Part shown: piece by piece, positions 30,821 through 39,756 of the stretch
Numbering within the stretch: the stretch's first letter is position 1
Layout: every line of letters starts with the position of its first letter
Assembly: GCF_003574395.1 (NCBI RefSeq)
Contig: NZ_QMJY01000074.1
Coordinates: forward strand, 1-62,200
Source of the DNA: Tabrizicola thermarum
GTDB lineage: Bacteria; Pseudomonadota; Alphaproteobacteria; Rhodobacterales; Rhodobacteraceae
Direction of reading: 5' to 3'
Length of the DNA: 62,200 nucleotides
Translations under genes and position numbers: made by a program
The notes under the pieces: generated by a model
Told to the model about the DNA's origin: nothing
Seen by the model: only the letters and a program-made list of their open reading frames with translations
The model's database searches: none

Positions 30821-31212
30821 GCTATGGTGCAGCGCCCGCCCTGCAAACGGCGGTGTTCCAGCGGCTGTCGACCTGGCCTGCCCTGGCCGGGGTGGCGATC
30901 TACGATGCGGTGCCGCCGAACGTGACCGGGACCTTCGTCCTGCTGGGGCCGGAAGAGGCGCGCGACCAGTCCGACAAGTCGGGCGCGGGCGCCGAGCATC
31001 AGATGGTCATCAGTGTCATCACCGATGCCACGGGTTTTCTGTCGATCAAGACCATCGCTGCCGACATTTCGGACGCGCTGATCGGAGCGCCGTTGACCCT
31101 GAGCCGGGGCGCCCTGGTCAGCATGTTCTTCCTGCGGGCCATCGCCCGTCGGATCGAAGAGGGCGAAACCCGACGCATCGACCTGACGTTCCGGGCGCGG
31201 GTTCAGTTGTAG
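30817..31212 (+). CDS. GTA g8, tail terminator (DUF3168)
   Basis: This 131-residue DUF3168-family tail terminator ends tail-tube growth and joins tail to head. Typical segments are ALQTAVFQRLSTWPALAG, YDAVPPNVTGTFVLLGPEEARDQSDKS and the long strand LVSMFFLRAIARRIEEGETRRIDLTFRARVQL. It overlaps g7. The 82 bp after it, before the major tail gene, contain a stable hairpin. Confidence 0.9.
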   Translation: MSYGAAPALQTAVFQRLSTWPALAGVAIYDAVPPNVTGTFVLLGPEEARDQSDKSGAGAEHQMVISVITDATGFLSIKTIAADISDALIGAPLTLSRGALVSMFFLRAIARRIEEGETRRIDLTFRARVQL

Positions 31213-31229
31213 CGCCCATTATCCCCATC

Positions 31230-31252
31230 CTCTCTCCCCCTGCGGGAGAGGG
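31230..31252. repeat. Hairpin between GTA g8 and g9
   Basis: CTCTCCC and GGGAGAG pair around CCTGC, followed by GGGGGCGCCAGGCGCC, which can form a second small stem. There is no T-run, so it is not an intrinsic terminator. It sits just before the major tail protein gene, the GTA product needed in most copies, and might mark an RNA-processing or stability site; it may equally be a dispersed repeat inserted in the operon. Confidence 0.5.
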
Positions 31253-31294
31253 GGGCGCCAGGCGCCACCTATCCCATCATGACGGAGAGCGAAG

Positions 31295-31708
31295 ATGGCT
31301 GTGCAAAGCGGCAAGGATCTGCTGATCAAGATCGACCAGACGGGGGACGGCCAGTTCGTCACCATCGCGGGCCTGCGGGCAACGCGGATCAGCTTCAACA
31401 CGGAATCGGTGGACGTCACCAGTCTGGAAAGCCAGGGCGGCTGGCGTGAGCTTCTGGCCGGGGCGGGAGTCAAGTCCGCCGCGATCTCGGGGTCGGGCGT
31501 GTTCCGCGACGAGGCGACCGACGAACGCGCGCGGCAGGTGTTCTTCAACGGCGAGATCCCGGATTTTCAGGTGGTGATCCCGAGTTTCGGAGTGATCGAG
31601 GGCCCGTTCCAGATCACCTCGATCGAATATTCGGGCAGCCACAACGACGAGGCCAGCTACGAGATGGCAATGGCCTCGGCCGGGGCGCTGACCTTCACGG
31701 CGCTTTGA
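31295..31708 (+). CDS. GTA g9, major tail protein
   Basis: This 137-residue tail-tube protein begins MAVQSGKDLLIKIDQTGDGQFVTIAGLRATRISFNTESVDVTS and contains GGWRELLAGAGVKSAAISGSGVF and a EGPFQITSIEYSGSHNDEASYEMAMASAGALTF end, all characteristic of the TIGR02126-type GTA/phage major tail family. Ribosome binding site GAGAGCGAAG. g10 starts 1 bp after the stop. Confidence 0.95.
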   Translation: MAVQSGKDLLIKIDQTGDGQFVTIAGLRATRISFNTESVDVTSLESQGGWRELLAGAGVKSAAISGSGVFRDEATDERARQVFFNGEIPDFQVVIPSFGVIEGPFQITSIEYSGSHNDEASYEMAMASAGALTFTAL

Positions 31709-31709
31709 C

Positions 31710-32030
31710 ATGGCGAACCCCTGGGCAGGTGAGGTCGCCATCGTCCTCGATGGACAGCGTCATGTGGCGAAGCTGACGCTGGGCGCGCTGGCCGAGCTGG
31801 AGGAGGCGCTGGAGACGGGGTCGCTTCTGGACCTGGTGCAGCGGTTCGAGGAGCGACGGTTTTCGACGCGGGACGTGCTGGCGCTGATCGTCGCGGGGCT
31901 GCGAGGCGGTGGCTGGCAGGGCACGGCGGCGGACCTGTTGCGCGTCGAAATCGGCGGCGGGCCGGTCGAGGCGGCGCGGGCGGCAGCCGAACTCCTGGCC
32001 CGGGCCTTCTCGCTGCCCGGCGAGCCATGA
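31710..32030 (+). CDS. GTA g10, tail assembly chaperone-like GTA family protein
   Basis: This 106-residue protein of the gene-transfer-agent family lies between the tube and tape-measure genes, where tail assembly chaperones are encoded. Sequence: GEVAIVLDGQRHVAKLTLGALAELEEAL, then a helical region ending RAAAELLARAFSLPGEP. It overlaps g10.1 by ATGA. In long-tailed phages a frameshift can fuse such a pair; no slippery sequence is evident here. Confidence 0.85.
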   Translation: MANPWAGEVAIVLDGQRHVAKLTLGALAELEEALETGSLLDLVQRFEERRFSTRDVLALIVAGLRGGGWQGTAADLLRVEIGGGPVEAARAAAELLARAFSLPGEP

Positions 32031-32266
32031 GCGGGATCGACTGGCGCGGTCTCATGCAGGCGGGCCTGCATGGGTTGAGGCTGGAGCCTGCGGTTTTCTG
32101 GCGGCTCACGCCGGTCGAACTGAAGATCATGCTGGGGCGGGAAGGTCTGGTCCCGCCCCTGACACGCGCGCGGTTGGCCGAGCTGGCGGCAGCGTTCCCG
32201 GATGTGAGGAAGGAACAGGGCGATGGCGGATATCGGAACGATGCAGGAGCAGCTGAGGGCGCTTGA
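32027..32266 (+). CDS. GTA g10.1, phage tail assembly chaperone
   Basis: This 79-residue protein (IDWRGLMQAGLHGLRLEPAVFWRLTPVELKIMLGREG) belongs to the small phage tail assembly chaperone family with the F-W-x-L-T-P-x-E core. It starts inside the g10 stop and its last ~14 codons overlap the tape-measure gene start at 32223. Tail chaperones coat the tape-measure protein before the tube polymerises. Confidence 0.85.
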   Translation: MSGIDWRGLMQAGLHGLRLEPAVFWRLTPVELKIMLGREGLVPPLTRARLAELAAAFPDVRKEQGDGGYRNDAGAAEGA

Positions 32267-32873
32267 AGCGCAGTTGGGGTCTTCGGTGTCGATGGTGGCG
32301 GCGTTCGACGGCGAACTGGCCCGGATGAAGGAGACGATGGTCTTCACCGGGCGCGAAGTGAACACGTTGTCGAACGGGATCAGCGGGGGCCTGCGAAAGG
32401 CCTTCGACGGGCTGGTCTTCGACGGGATGAAGCTGAACGACGCCCTGAAGACCGTGGCCAACACCATCGTTGACACGGTCTACTCGATCGCGCTGAAGCC
32501 GGTGACGAACGCGCTTGGCGGTTTTCTGGCGCAGGGCGTGGCCGGGCTGATGGGCGGGGGCATGCCCTTTGCCAAGGGTGGCACGTTCAGTCAGGGCAAG
32601 GTGATGCCCTTTGCCAAAGGCGGGATCGTCGGCTCTCCGACAACGTTTCCCATGCGGGGCGGGATGGGCCTGATGGGCGAGGCGGGCCCCGAGGCGATCA
32701 TGCCGCTGGCACGCGGGCCGGACGGCCGGCTAGGCGTTCAGACGGCGGGAGGCCGGGCGGTGAACGTGGTGATGAACATCACCACCCCGGATGTCCAGGG
32801 CTTTCAACGCAGTCAAAGCCAGGTGGCTGCCCAGGTCAGTCGCGCGCTGTCGCGCGGCCAGCGGAACAGGTGA
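32223..32873 (+). CDS. GTA g11, tail tape-measure protein
   Basis: This 216-residue tape measure sets the short GTA tail length, which explains its small size relative to phage homologues. It starts MADIGTMQEQLRALEAQLGSS, has a hydrophobic middle (VDTVYSIALKPVTNALGGFLAQGVAGLMGGGMPFAKGGTF) and the family's GGIVGSPTTFPMRGGMGLMGEAGPEAIMPL segment. The overlap with g10.1 indicates translational coupling. Confidence 0.93.
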   Translation: MADIGTMQEQLRALEAQLGSSVSMVAAFDGELARMKETMVFTGREVNTLSNGISGGLRKAFDGLVFDGMKLNDALKTVANTIVDTVYSIALKPVTNALGGFLAQGVAGLMGGGMPFAKGGTFSQGKVMPFAKGGIVGSPTTFPMRGGMGLMGEAGPEAIMPLARGPDGRLGVQTAGGRAVNVVMNITTPDVQGFQRSQSQVAAQVSRALSRGQRNR

Positions 32874-32882
32874 GGACGAGAC

Positions 32883-33515
32883 ATGGCCTTTCATGAAGTA
32901 CGCTTTCCCGCAAACCTGAGCTTTGGCTCGGTCGGCGGGCCCGAGCGCCGGACCGAGATCGTCACCCTTGCCAACGGTTTCGAGGAGAGGAACACGCCCT
33001 GGCAGCACTCGCGCCGCCGGTATGATGCGGGTGTGGGTTTGCGGTCATTGAACGATATCGAGACGCTGATCGCTTTCTTCGAGGCGCGGGCCGGGCAGAT
33101 GCACGGATTTCGCTGGAAGGACTGGTCCGACTACAAGTCATGCCTGCCTCTTGCGACGCCCACGCCAGAGGATCAGCTGATCGGGATCGGTGACGGCGTC
33201 ACGACCGTCTTCCAGTTGCAGAAGACCTATGTTTCGGGCCTGCAAAGCTATACCCGGCCGATCCGGAAACCGGTCGCGGGCACGGTCCTTGTCGCCGTGG
33301 CCGGGGACCAGAAGATCGAAAGCCTTGAGTTCTCGGTCGATGTGGCGACTGGGGAAGTGGCATTCGTGCTGCCCCCGGACCTGGGGACCCGGGTCACCGC
33401 CGGTTTCGAGTTCGACGTTCCGGTGCGATTTGACGCCGACGCGATCCAGACTTCGGTCGCGTCGTTCCAGGCGGGCGACGTGCCGACCGTTCCGGTGGTG
33501 GAGATCAGGCTATGA
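32883..33515 (+). CDS. GTA g12, distal tail protein (DUF2460)
   Basis: This 210-residue DUF2460 protein forms the distal tail ring. It starts MAFHEVRFPANLSFGSVGGPERRTEIVTLANGFEERNTPW and contains HGFRWKDWSDYKSC and the FQLQKTY..Y.R.I.KP region, with a DVPTVPVVEIRL end. It overlaps g13 by 4 bp. G+C and third-position bias begin to fall slightly from here to g15. Confidence 0.94.
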   Translation: MAFHEVRFPANLSFGSVGGPERRTEIVTLANGFEERNTPWQHSRRRYDAGVGLRSLNDIETLIAFFEARAGQMHGFRWKDWSDYKSCLPLATPTPEDQLIGIGDGVTTVFQLQKTYVSGLQSYTRPIRKPVAGTVLVAVAGDQKIESLEFSVDVATGEVAFVLPPDLGTRVTAGFEFDVPVRFDADAIQTSVASFQAGDVPTVPVVEIRL

Positions 33516-34408
33516 CGCGAGACGCGCTTCTTGACCATCTGGCAAGCGGAGTGACCACGGTCTGCCGTGCCTGGACCATCACGCGCCGCGACGGTCTGGT
33601 GCTGGGATTCACCGATCACGACCGCGAAATCGAGGTCGATGGCATCCTCTGTCGCGCGGACACCGGGATGACGGCGCGGGTTCTGAACCAGACCACAGGT
33701 CTGTCAGTGGACAATACCGAGGCCTTCGGTGCACTGAGTGCAAGTTCGATCACCGAAGCCGACCTTTTGGCGGGTCGGTTCGACGGGGCAGAAGTGAGGG
33801 CCTTTCTGGTCAACTGGCAGTCGCCGGGCGACTATATCGAGCAGTTCCGCGGGTATCTGGGTGAGGTGTCGCGGTCTGGCGGCGCGTTCAAGGCCGAGTT
33901 GCGGGGCCTGAGCGAGCGGCTGAACCGCCCCCACGGCTTGGCCTACACCCCGGGCTGTTCGGCAGTTCTGGGGGACGCGCGCTGTCGCTTCGATCTGGGG
34001 CAACCCGGCTTTTCCGTCGTTGCCACGGTGGACGTTGTCGACGAGGAGCGCGGATTTGTCCTGACCGGGGTGAGCGGTTTTGATGATCGCTGGTTCGAGG
34101 GCGGTCGGTTTGAAGTCCTGACCGGCGCCGCAGCTGGTCTGTTCGGTGTGGTCAAGAATGATCGGCAAGAGGGAAGCAGGCGCCTGATCGACCTGTGGCA
34201 GTCGATTGGGGCAGCGATGGTTGCCGGTGACACGGTCAGGCTCCAGGCGGGCTGCGACAAGACGACGACCACTTGTCGGACGAAGTTTGCCAACTTCCTC
34301 AACTTCCGGGGTTTTCCGCACATTCCGGGTGAGGACTGGCTGGCGTCGTATCCGGTGCCGGACCGTGCCGCCAGCGGAGCGACGCGGGTGGGCGGGAGTG
34401 TTCCATGA
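33512..34408 (+). CDS. GTA g13, tail hub protein (DUF2163)
   Basis: This 298-residue DUF2163 hub protein carries an FeS-binding-like Cys pattern in the R. capsulatus homologue. Here Cys residues cluster near the middle and end (GCSAVLGDARCRFDLGQ, AGCDKTTTTCRTKFANFLNFRGFPHIPGEDWL), the family hallmark. It starts MTRDALLDHLASGVTTVCRAWTITRRDG. It overlaps both g12 and g14 by ATGA-type junctions. Confidence 0.94.
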   Translation: MTRDALLDHLASGVTTVCRAWTITRRDGLVLGFTDHDREIEVDGILCRADTGMTARVLNQTTGLSVDNTEAFGALSASSITEADLLAGRFDGAEVRAFLVNWQSPGDYIEQFRGYLGEVSRSGGAFKAELRGLSERLNRPHGLAYTPGCSAVLGDARCRFDLGQPGFSVVATVDVVDEERGFVLTGVSGFDDRWFEGGRFEVLTGAAAGLFGVVKNDRQEGSRRLIDLWQSIGAAMVAGDTVRLQAGCDKTTTTCRTKFANFLNFRGFPHIPGEDWLASYPVPDRAASGATRVGGSVP

Positions 34409-34848
34409 CCGTGGCAGAGCGTGCGCTGGCCGAGGCGCGGGCCTGGATCGGCACGCCGTATCAGCACCAGGCCAGCGTCAAGGGGGTTGGGACCGATTGC
34501 CTTGGCCTGTTGCGAGGTGTCTGGCGGGCACTTTACGGAACGGAACCGGAAGAGGTTCCCGCCTACACCGAGGATTGGGCAGAGCCGACCCATTGCGAGG
34601 TGCTTCTGGCAGCGGCCTCGCGGTGGTTGATTGCCAAGGAATTGGCCCGGCAGGCGCCCGGCGACGTTCTGGTCTTCCGCATGAGGGACGGCAGTATCGC
34701 CAAGCATCTGGGTTTGCAGTCCCGGATCGGGGCGCATCCGCGGTTCATCCACTCTTACACAGGCCACGGCGTGATCGAGAGTTCGTTGTCAGCCCCCTGG
34801 CAGCGCCGGATCGCGGCGCGGTTTTGCTTTCCAGAAGGAGCCAGATGA
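34405..34848 (+). CDS. GTA g14, NlpC/P60-family cell-wall peptidase
   Basis: This 147-residue cysteine peptidase helps the GTA cross the recipient's peptidoglycan. Catalytic Cys32 lies in GVGTDCLGLLRGVW and His101 in SIAKHLGL, with a later polar residue in HPRFIHSY. Its stop abuts the g15 start with no gap (TGA then ATG). Confidence 0.94.
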   Translation: MTVAERALAEARAWIGTPYQHQASVKGVGTDCLGLLRGVWRALYGTEPEEVPAYTEDWAEPTHCEVLLAAASRWLIAKELARQAPGDVLVFRMRDGSIAKHLGLQSRIGAHPRFIHSYTGHGVIESSLSAPWQRRIAARFCFPEGAR

Positions 34849-37800
34849 ATGGCGACATTGCTTCTTTCTGCCGCAGGCGCGGCGCTTGGCGCCGGTTTCG
34901 GCGGTTCGGTGCTTGGGCTTTCGGGGGCGGTCATCGGCCGGGCGATCGGTGCGACGATCGGTCGGGCAATCGACCAGCGCGTTCTTGGCGCAGGGTCCGA
35001 GCCGGTTGACATCGGCCGCATCGAGCGCCTGCGCCTGACCGGCGCCGGGGAAGGTGCGGCAATCGGGCAGATCTGGGGACGGATGCGCGTGTCCGGGCAG
35101 GTCATCTGGGCAACCAATTTCGTCGAAACGATCCGTCGCCGCAGGACCGGCAAGGGCGCCCCAAAGCCGAAGGTGAACGAGTACAGCTACTCTGTCAGCC
35201 TCGCGATCGCGCTTTGCGAGGGGGAGATCCTACGGGTTGGCCGGATCTGGGCGGACGGCAACGAGATCTCGGCCCGTGACCTTAACATGCGTGTTTATAC
35301 CGGGAGTGAGACCCAGCTTCCCGACCCGTTGCTGGAGGCAATCGAGGGGAGCGGAAAGGCACCCGCCTATCGCGGTGTAGCTTACGTTGTGATCGAGGAC
35401 CTGGAGTTGTCGTCCTATGGCAATCGGGTGCCGCAGTTCAGCTTTGAAGTCGTTCGCGCCGCGCAGGGGCCGGCGGTCCAGTCCTCGCAGACACTGGATC
35501 AGGTGGTCAGAGGTGTGGCGCTTATTCCCGGAACCGGCGAATACGGGCTGGCAACGACGCCGGTGCACTATGCCGAGGGGCTTGGCCGAAATCGGACGGC
35601 GAATGTCCATTCTCCGTCCGGAATGACGGATTTTGCGACCAGTCTGAGCCAGCTGACCGAAGAACTGCCGAACGTCGGGGCGGTCTCGCTGGTCGTATCG
35701 TGGTTCGGGGACGACCTGCGCTGCTCATCCTGCACGATCCGTCCGAAAGTCGAGCAGACGCTTCGAGACGGTGTCGGAATGCCGTGGCGGTCGGGCGGCA
35801 TCACGCGCGCCCATGCGCAGGAGGTGCCGAAGGTCGATGGTGTCTCTGTCTATGGGGGAACCCCATCGGACGCATCGGTGATCGAGGCCATCAGGGCCTT
35901 GAGGGACAGCGGCAAGGAGGTGATGTTCTACCCGTTCATCCTGATGGACCAGGTTCCAGGCAATGTTCTGCCCGATCCGTGGTCGGGCGCGGTGACGCAA
36001 CCTGCCTTGCCATGGCGCGGACGCGTGACGCTTTCGACGGCTCCTGGTCGTCCGGGCTCGCCCGATCGCACTGCGGCTGCTGCTGCAGAGGTTGCGGCTT
36101 TCTTCGGCGCGGCGCAGCCTGGTGACTTCGTCGTCAGCGGCGAAAGCGTCACCTATGCCGGACCGAACGACTGGGGGTTCCGGCGGTTCATTCTGCACTA
36201 CGCTCATCTCTGTGCCGCTGCGGGAGGTGTGGAATCCTTCTGCATCGGATCGGAAATGCGGTCTCTGACGCAGATCCGGGGGGCGGGCGATGTCTTTCCG
36301 GCGGTGGTGGCGCTGAGGTCTCTGGCGGCGGATGTCCGGTCGATCCTTGGGCCGAACGTGAAGATCAGCTACGCGGCGGATTGGTCCGAATATTTCGGAT
36401 ACCACGTGGACGGGGACATCTATTTCCACCTTGATCCGCTATGGGCAGACCCGAACATCGATTTTGTCGGCATCGACAATTACATGCCCCTGTCGGACTG
36501 GCGTGACGGCGAGGATCATGCCGATGCCGGTTTCGGCTCGATCTACAACCCGGCTTACCTGATGTCCAACATCGCGGGCGGCGAGGGCTACGACTGGTAC
36601 TATGACGGCACGGAAGGGGCGCTTGCCCAGCGGCGCCTACCGATCACGGATGGCGAATACGGCGAGCCCTGGGTCTTTCGCTACAAGGATATCCGGTCGT
36701 GGTGGTCAAACCTGCACTACGAACGGCGGAATGGCGAGCGCCTGTCAGAGCCTACGGCCTGGAGTCCTGCGTCCAAACCGATCCGTTTCACCGAATATGG
36801 CTGTGCTGCGGTGGACAAGGGCACAAACCAGCCGAACAAGTTCGTGGACGTGAAGTCTTCGGAATCCGGTCTGCCTGCCTGGTCGAACGGTCGGCGGGAC
36901 GATCTCATCCAGATGCAGTATCTGTTGGCGATGGGGTCTTTCTGGTCAAAGGCCGAAAACAACCCGGTCTCGCCAGTCTATGCTGGGCAAATGGTCGACA
37001 CGAGTCATGCCTATGCCTGGGCCTGGGATGCGCGGCCTTTCCCGGAATTCCCCGGGCAGTCCGACATCTGGAATGACGGAGACAATTACGCGCGCGGTCA
37101 TTGGCTGAATGGTCGGGCCTCGAACCAGCCGCTCGCGTCCGTCGTGAGCGAAATCTGTCACCGATCCGGCGCAGACCAGATCGATGTGCAATTCCTGTTC
37201 GGACTGGTCCGGGGCTACCAGCAGGCCGATCTGGCAACTGCCCGCTCCAGTCTGCAGCCATTGATGCTGGCCTTCGGCTTTGATGCCTTCGAACGGGAGG
37301 GGAAAATTGTCTTCCGGACCAGGGATGCACGGCTTCAGGCCAGCCTTGGCCCGGATGACCTTGCCCTGTCGCCTGACATCGACGGCAGCATCGAAGCGAC
37401 GCGCCTGGCCGAGTCCGAAACGGCCGGCACGATCCGCCTGGGTTTTGTCGATGCCCAGTCGAGTTACGAGGTCCGCGCAGTCGAAACCCGGTTCCCGGAT
37501 GAAGAGGCACTTACCGTTTCGCAGACTGACTTGCCACTGGCCCTGACGCGCATCGAAGGGCTGACGGCTGTCGAGCGCTGGTTGGCCGAAGCGCGCGTCG
37601 CCCGTGACACGATCAGGTTCTCCTTGCCGAAGTCTCGGCTTTCCATCGGGGCCGGCGACGTCGTCGGCTATGACGGTCGGCGTTTCCGGGTGGACCGTGT
37701 CGAGCAGGCCGAGGGCCAGATACTGGAAGCCGTTCGGGTCGAACCGGGCGTCTATCTGCCCTCGGACCGCATCGACGAGACGATCTCGGTTCGCGCGTTC

Positions 37801-38742
37801 TCGGCGCCGGTCCCGGTTGTTCCGGTGTTCCTGGATCTTCCGCTTCTGACGGGAACCGAGGTCCCCCATGCGCCACATGTCGCCGTGGCCGCGCAACCCT
37901 GGCCCGGCACGGTGGCCATCTGGTCGTCTGCGGAAGATGCAGGGTATGAGATCAACCGCCTTGTCGCGGCCTCGGCCGTGATTGGCGTCACCGAGTCACC
38001 GATGACAGCACACCGGCCTGGGCTCTGGGACCGTGGGCCGCCGCTCCGGGTCAGGCTTGTCGGAGGAGAGTTGACGTCTGCCAGTGCGGTGTCGGTGCTG
38101 AATGGTGCCAATGCGATGGCCATCGGCGATGGCAGCGGCGCCAACTGGGAAGTTTTCCAGTTCCGAACGGCAGATCTCGTCGGGCCGGATACTTATGAGT
38201 TGTCCGAAAGGCTGCGTGGGCAGCTTGGCACGGACGGCGTGATGCCGTCCATCTGGCCCACTGGAAGTACGGTGGTCCTGCTGGACCTTGCCCTTTCGCA
38301 GCTTGACCTTGCCGCTTCTGCCCGCGGGCTTGCCCGCTACTATCGCGTGGGGGCGGCGTCGCGCGGCTACGATGATGTCAACACCGTCCTGAGGGTCGAG
38401 GCCTTCGACGGGATCGGGTTGCGGCCCTATCCGGTGGCCCATCTCCGCCCGACGGTCCTTGCCGGTGACGTGACCTTGACATGGAAACGCAGGACACGGA
38501 TCGACGGTGACAGTTGGCAATCCTCGGAAGTGCCCTTGGGCGAGGAGACCGAAGGCTATCTGGTGCGGGTTCTGCAAGGGACGACCACCATGGCAGAATA
38601 TTCGGTCAGTCAGCCGTCCTTCACCTATACTGCCGCGATGCGGGCAGCTGACATGGTTGCCGGGCCGTTCCAGCTGTCGGTCGCCCAGCTGTCGTCAAGT
38701 TTCGGGCCGGGGCCTTTCAGACAGGTCAACGTCGTCGTGTAG
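34849..38742 (+). CDS. GTA g15, baseplate 'megatron' / host-specificity protein
   Basis: This 1297-residue tail-tip protein is the largest GTA product. The N-terminal ~90 residues are glycine/alanine-rich with a hydrophobic segment (GAALGAGFGGSVLGLSGAVIGRAIGATIG). A TIM-barrel-like glycoside-hydrolase domain follows in the middle (~residues 420-740: YAADWSEYFGYH, FVGIDNYMPLSDWRDGEDHAD, RFTEYGCAAVDKGTNQPNKFVD). A phage-tail beta domain then continues to a C-terminal fibronectin-like receptor-binding part ending FGPGPFRQVNVVV. Length agrees with RcGTA g15. No frameshift is evident, so the structural cluster appears complete. Confidence 0.95.
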   Translation: MATLLLSAAGAALGAGFGGSVLGLSGAVIGRAIGATIGRAIDQRVLGAGSEPVDIGRIERLRLTGAGEGAAIGQIWGRMRVSGQVIWATNFVETIRRRRTGKGAPKPKVNEYSYSVSLAIALCEGEILRVGRIWADGNEISARDLNMRVYTGSETQLPDPLLEAIEGSGKAPAYRGVAYVVIEDLELSSYGNRVPQFSFEVVRAAQGPAVQSSQTLDQVVRGVALIPGTGEYGLATTPVHYAEGLGRNRTANVHSPSGMTDFATSLSQLTEELPNVGAVSLVVSWFGDDLRCSSCTIRPKVEQTLRDGVGMPWRSGGITRAHAQEVPKVDGVSVYGGTPSDASVIEAIRALRDSGKEVMFYPFILMDQVPGNVLPDPWSGAVTQPALPWRGRVTLSTAPGRPGSPDRTAAAAAEVAAFFGAAQPGDFVVSGESVTYAGPNDWGFRRFILHYAHLCAAAGGVESFCIGSEMRSLTQIRGAGDVFPAVVALRSLAADVRSILGPNVKISYAADWSEYFGYHVDGDIYFHLDPLWADPNIDFVGIDNYMPLSDWRDGEDHADAGFGSIYNPAYLMSNIAGGEGYDWYYDGTEGALAQRRLPITDGEYGEPWVFRYKDIRSWWSNLHYERRNGERLSEPTAWSPASKPIRFTEYGCAAVDKGTNQPNKFVDVKSSESGLPAWSNGRRDDLIQMQYLLAMGSFWSKAENNPVSPVYAGQMVDTSHAYAWAWDARPFPEFPGQSDIWNDGDNYARGHWLNGRASNQPLASVVSEICHRSGADQIDVQFLFGLVRGYQQADLATARSSLQPLMLAFGFDAFEREGKIVFRTRDARLQASLGPDDLALSPDIDGSIEATRLAESETAGTIRLGFVDAQSSYEVRAVETRFPDEEALTVSQTDLPLALTRIEGLTAVERWLAEARVARDTIRFSLPKSRLSIGAGDVVGYDGRRFRVDRVEQAEGQILEAVRVEPGVYLPSDRIDETISVRAFSAPVPVVPVFLDLPLLTGTEVPHAPHVAVAAQPWPGTVAIWSSAEDAGYEINRLVAASAVIGVTESPMTAHRPGLWDRGPPLRVRLVGGELTSASAVSVLNGANAMAIGDGSGANWEVFQFRTADLVGPDTYELSERLRGQLGTDGVMPSIWPTGSTVVLLDLALSQLDLAASARGLARYYRVGAASRGYDDVNTVLRVEAFDGIGLRPYPVAHLRPTVLAGDVTLTWKRRTRIDGDSWQSSEVPLGEETEGYLVRVLQGTTTMAEYSVSQPSFTYTAAMRAADMVAGPFQLSVAQLSSSFGPGPFRQVNVVV

Positions 38743-38770
38743 TGCCGCAGCCAGGACCTGGGAAATGCAA

Positions 38771-38802
38771 GGCGGCAGGCTGTTTTGAAAAGGCCTGCCG
38801 CC
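38771..38802. terminator. Strong hairpin after the GTA cluster
   Basis: GGCGGCAGGC pairs perfectly with GCCTGCCGCC around a 12-base loop, 29 bp after g15. There is no clear T-run on the plus strand, so it may act as a Rho-dependent or RNA-protecting 3' hairpin rather than a classic intrinsic terminator. It is the only structure separating the GTA operon from cysE. Confidence 0.6.
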
Positions 38803-38939
38803 GCCGCGCAGCGTGAACGACCTTGGCTGACGGATGTCGTCCGGCCTCCATCACCGGCTGTGATGACTGGGGTCACGGAAATGCATCTCGAATGTCGCAA
38901 CCGATGTGGTATGACTATGCCACAATCGGAGACGTCGCC

Positions 38940-39746
38940 ATGCTTGAGACCAGACCAAGAGTTGCCGCGGTAGATCCGGTATGGCGGCGCGTCTGCGAAG
39001 AGGCGGTCGAAGCCATCCGCAATGAACCGCTGCTTGGCGGGCTCATCCATTCCGGGCTTCTCCACCATTCGTCGCTGGAACGCGCCTTGGCCTACCGTTT
39101 TTCGCTGAAACTCGCCTCGGGCGAGATGAGCGAGCAGATCCTCCGCGAAATCGCCGATCAGGCCTATGATGCCGACCCCGGGATCGGCGCAGCCGCACGC
39201 TCCGACCTGATGGCCGTGTACGAGCGTGACCCGGCTTGCCACCGCTTCCTGCAACCGCTGCTTTTCTTCAAGGGCTACCAGGCCGTCCAGGCTTACCGGA
39301 TCGGCCATTGGCTTTGGCAGACTGGCCGCATCGATCTCGCCTACTTCGTGCAGATGCGGGTGTCCGAGGTCTTCGGCGTCGACATTCACCCCGCTGCCCG
39401 TATCGGCAAGGGGATCATGATCGACCACGCCCATTCCATCGTCATCGGGGAAACCGCCGTGGTCGGCGACAACGTGTCCATGCTGCATTCCGTCACCCTT
39501 GGTGGAACCGGCAAGGAGGACGGCGATCGGCACCCGAAGATCGGCGACGGTGTCCTGATCGGGGCAGGGGCCAAGGTGCTGGGCAATATCCGGGTCGGGC
39601 AGTGCTCGCGGATCGCAGCCGGGTCGGTGGTTCTGGAAGACGTGCCGTGCAATACCACCGTGGCCGGGGTTCCGGCTCGCGTGGTCGGCAAGGCCGGATG
39701 CGCGCAGCCGGCACTCAACATGGATCAGATCCTGAAGGCCGAATGA
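38940..39746 (+). CDS. cysE: CysE, serine O-acetyltransferase
   Basis: This 268-residue enzyme makes O-acetylserine for cysteine synthesis. The N-terminal helical domain (PVWRRVCEEAVEAIRNEPLLGGLIHSGLLHHSSLERALAYRFS) is followed by hexapeptide repeats with DIHPAARIGKGIMIDHAHSIVIGE and SVTLGGTGKEDGDRHPKIGDGVLIGAGAKVLGNI, the CysE signature. The ATG at 38940 gives the family length; the open frame begins earlier. The C-terminus is longer than E. coli CysE and lacks its final Ile, so feedback control may differ. It is the first gene after the GTA, a neighbour often seen in Rhodobacterales. Confidence 0.95.
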   Translation: MLETRPRVAAVDPVWRRVCEEAVEAIRNEPLLGGLIHSGLLHHSSLERALAYRFSLKLASGEMSEQILREIADQAYDADPGIGAAARSDLMAVYERDPACHRFLQPLLFFKGYQAVQAYRIGHWLWQTGRIDLAYFVQMRVSEVFGVDIHPAARIGKGIMIDHAHSIVIGETAVVGDNVSMLHSVTLGGTGKEDGDRHPKIGDGVLIGAGAKVLGNIRVGQCSRIAAGSVVLEDVPCNTTVAGVPARVVGKAGCAQPALNMDQILKAE

Positions 39747-39756
39747 CCGTCCAGGC

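Noticed and set aside
38881-38940. Short hairpin (CCGATGTGG ... CCACAATCGG) just before cysE as a riboswitch or attenuator
   Set aside because: The pairing is imperfect, there is no T-run and no known cysteine-responsive RNA fits; probably chance.
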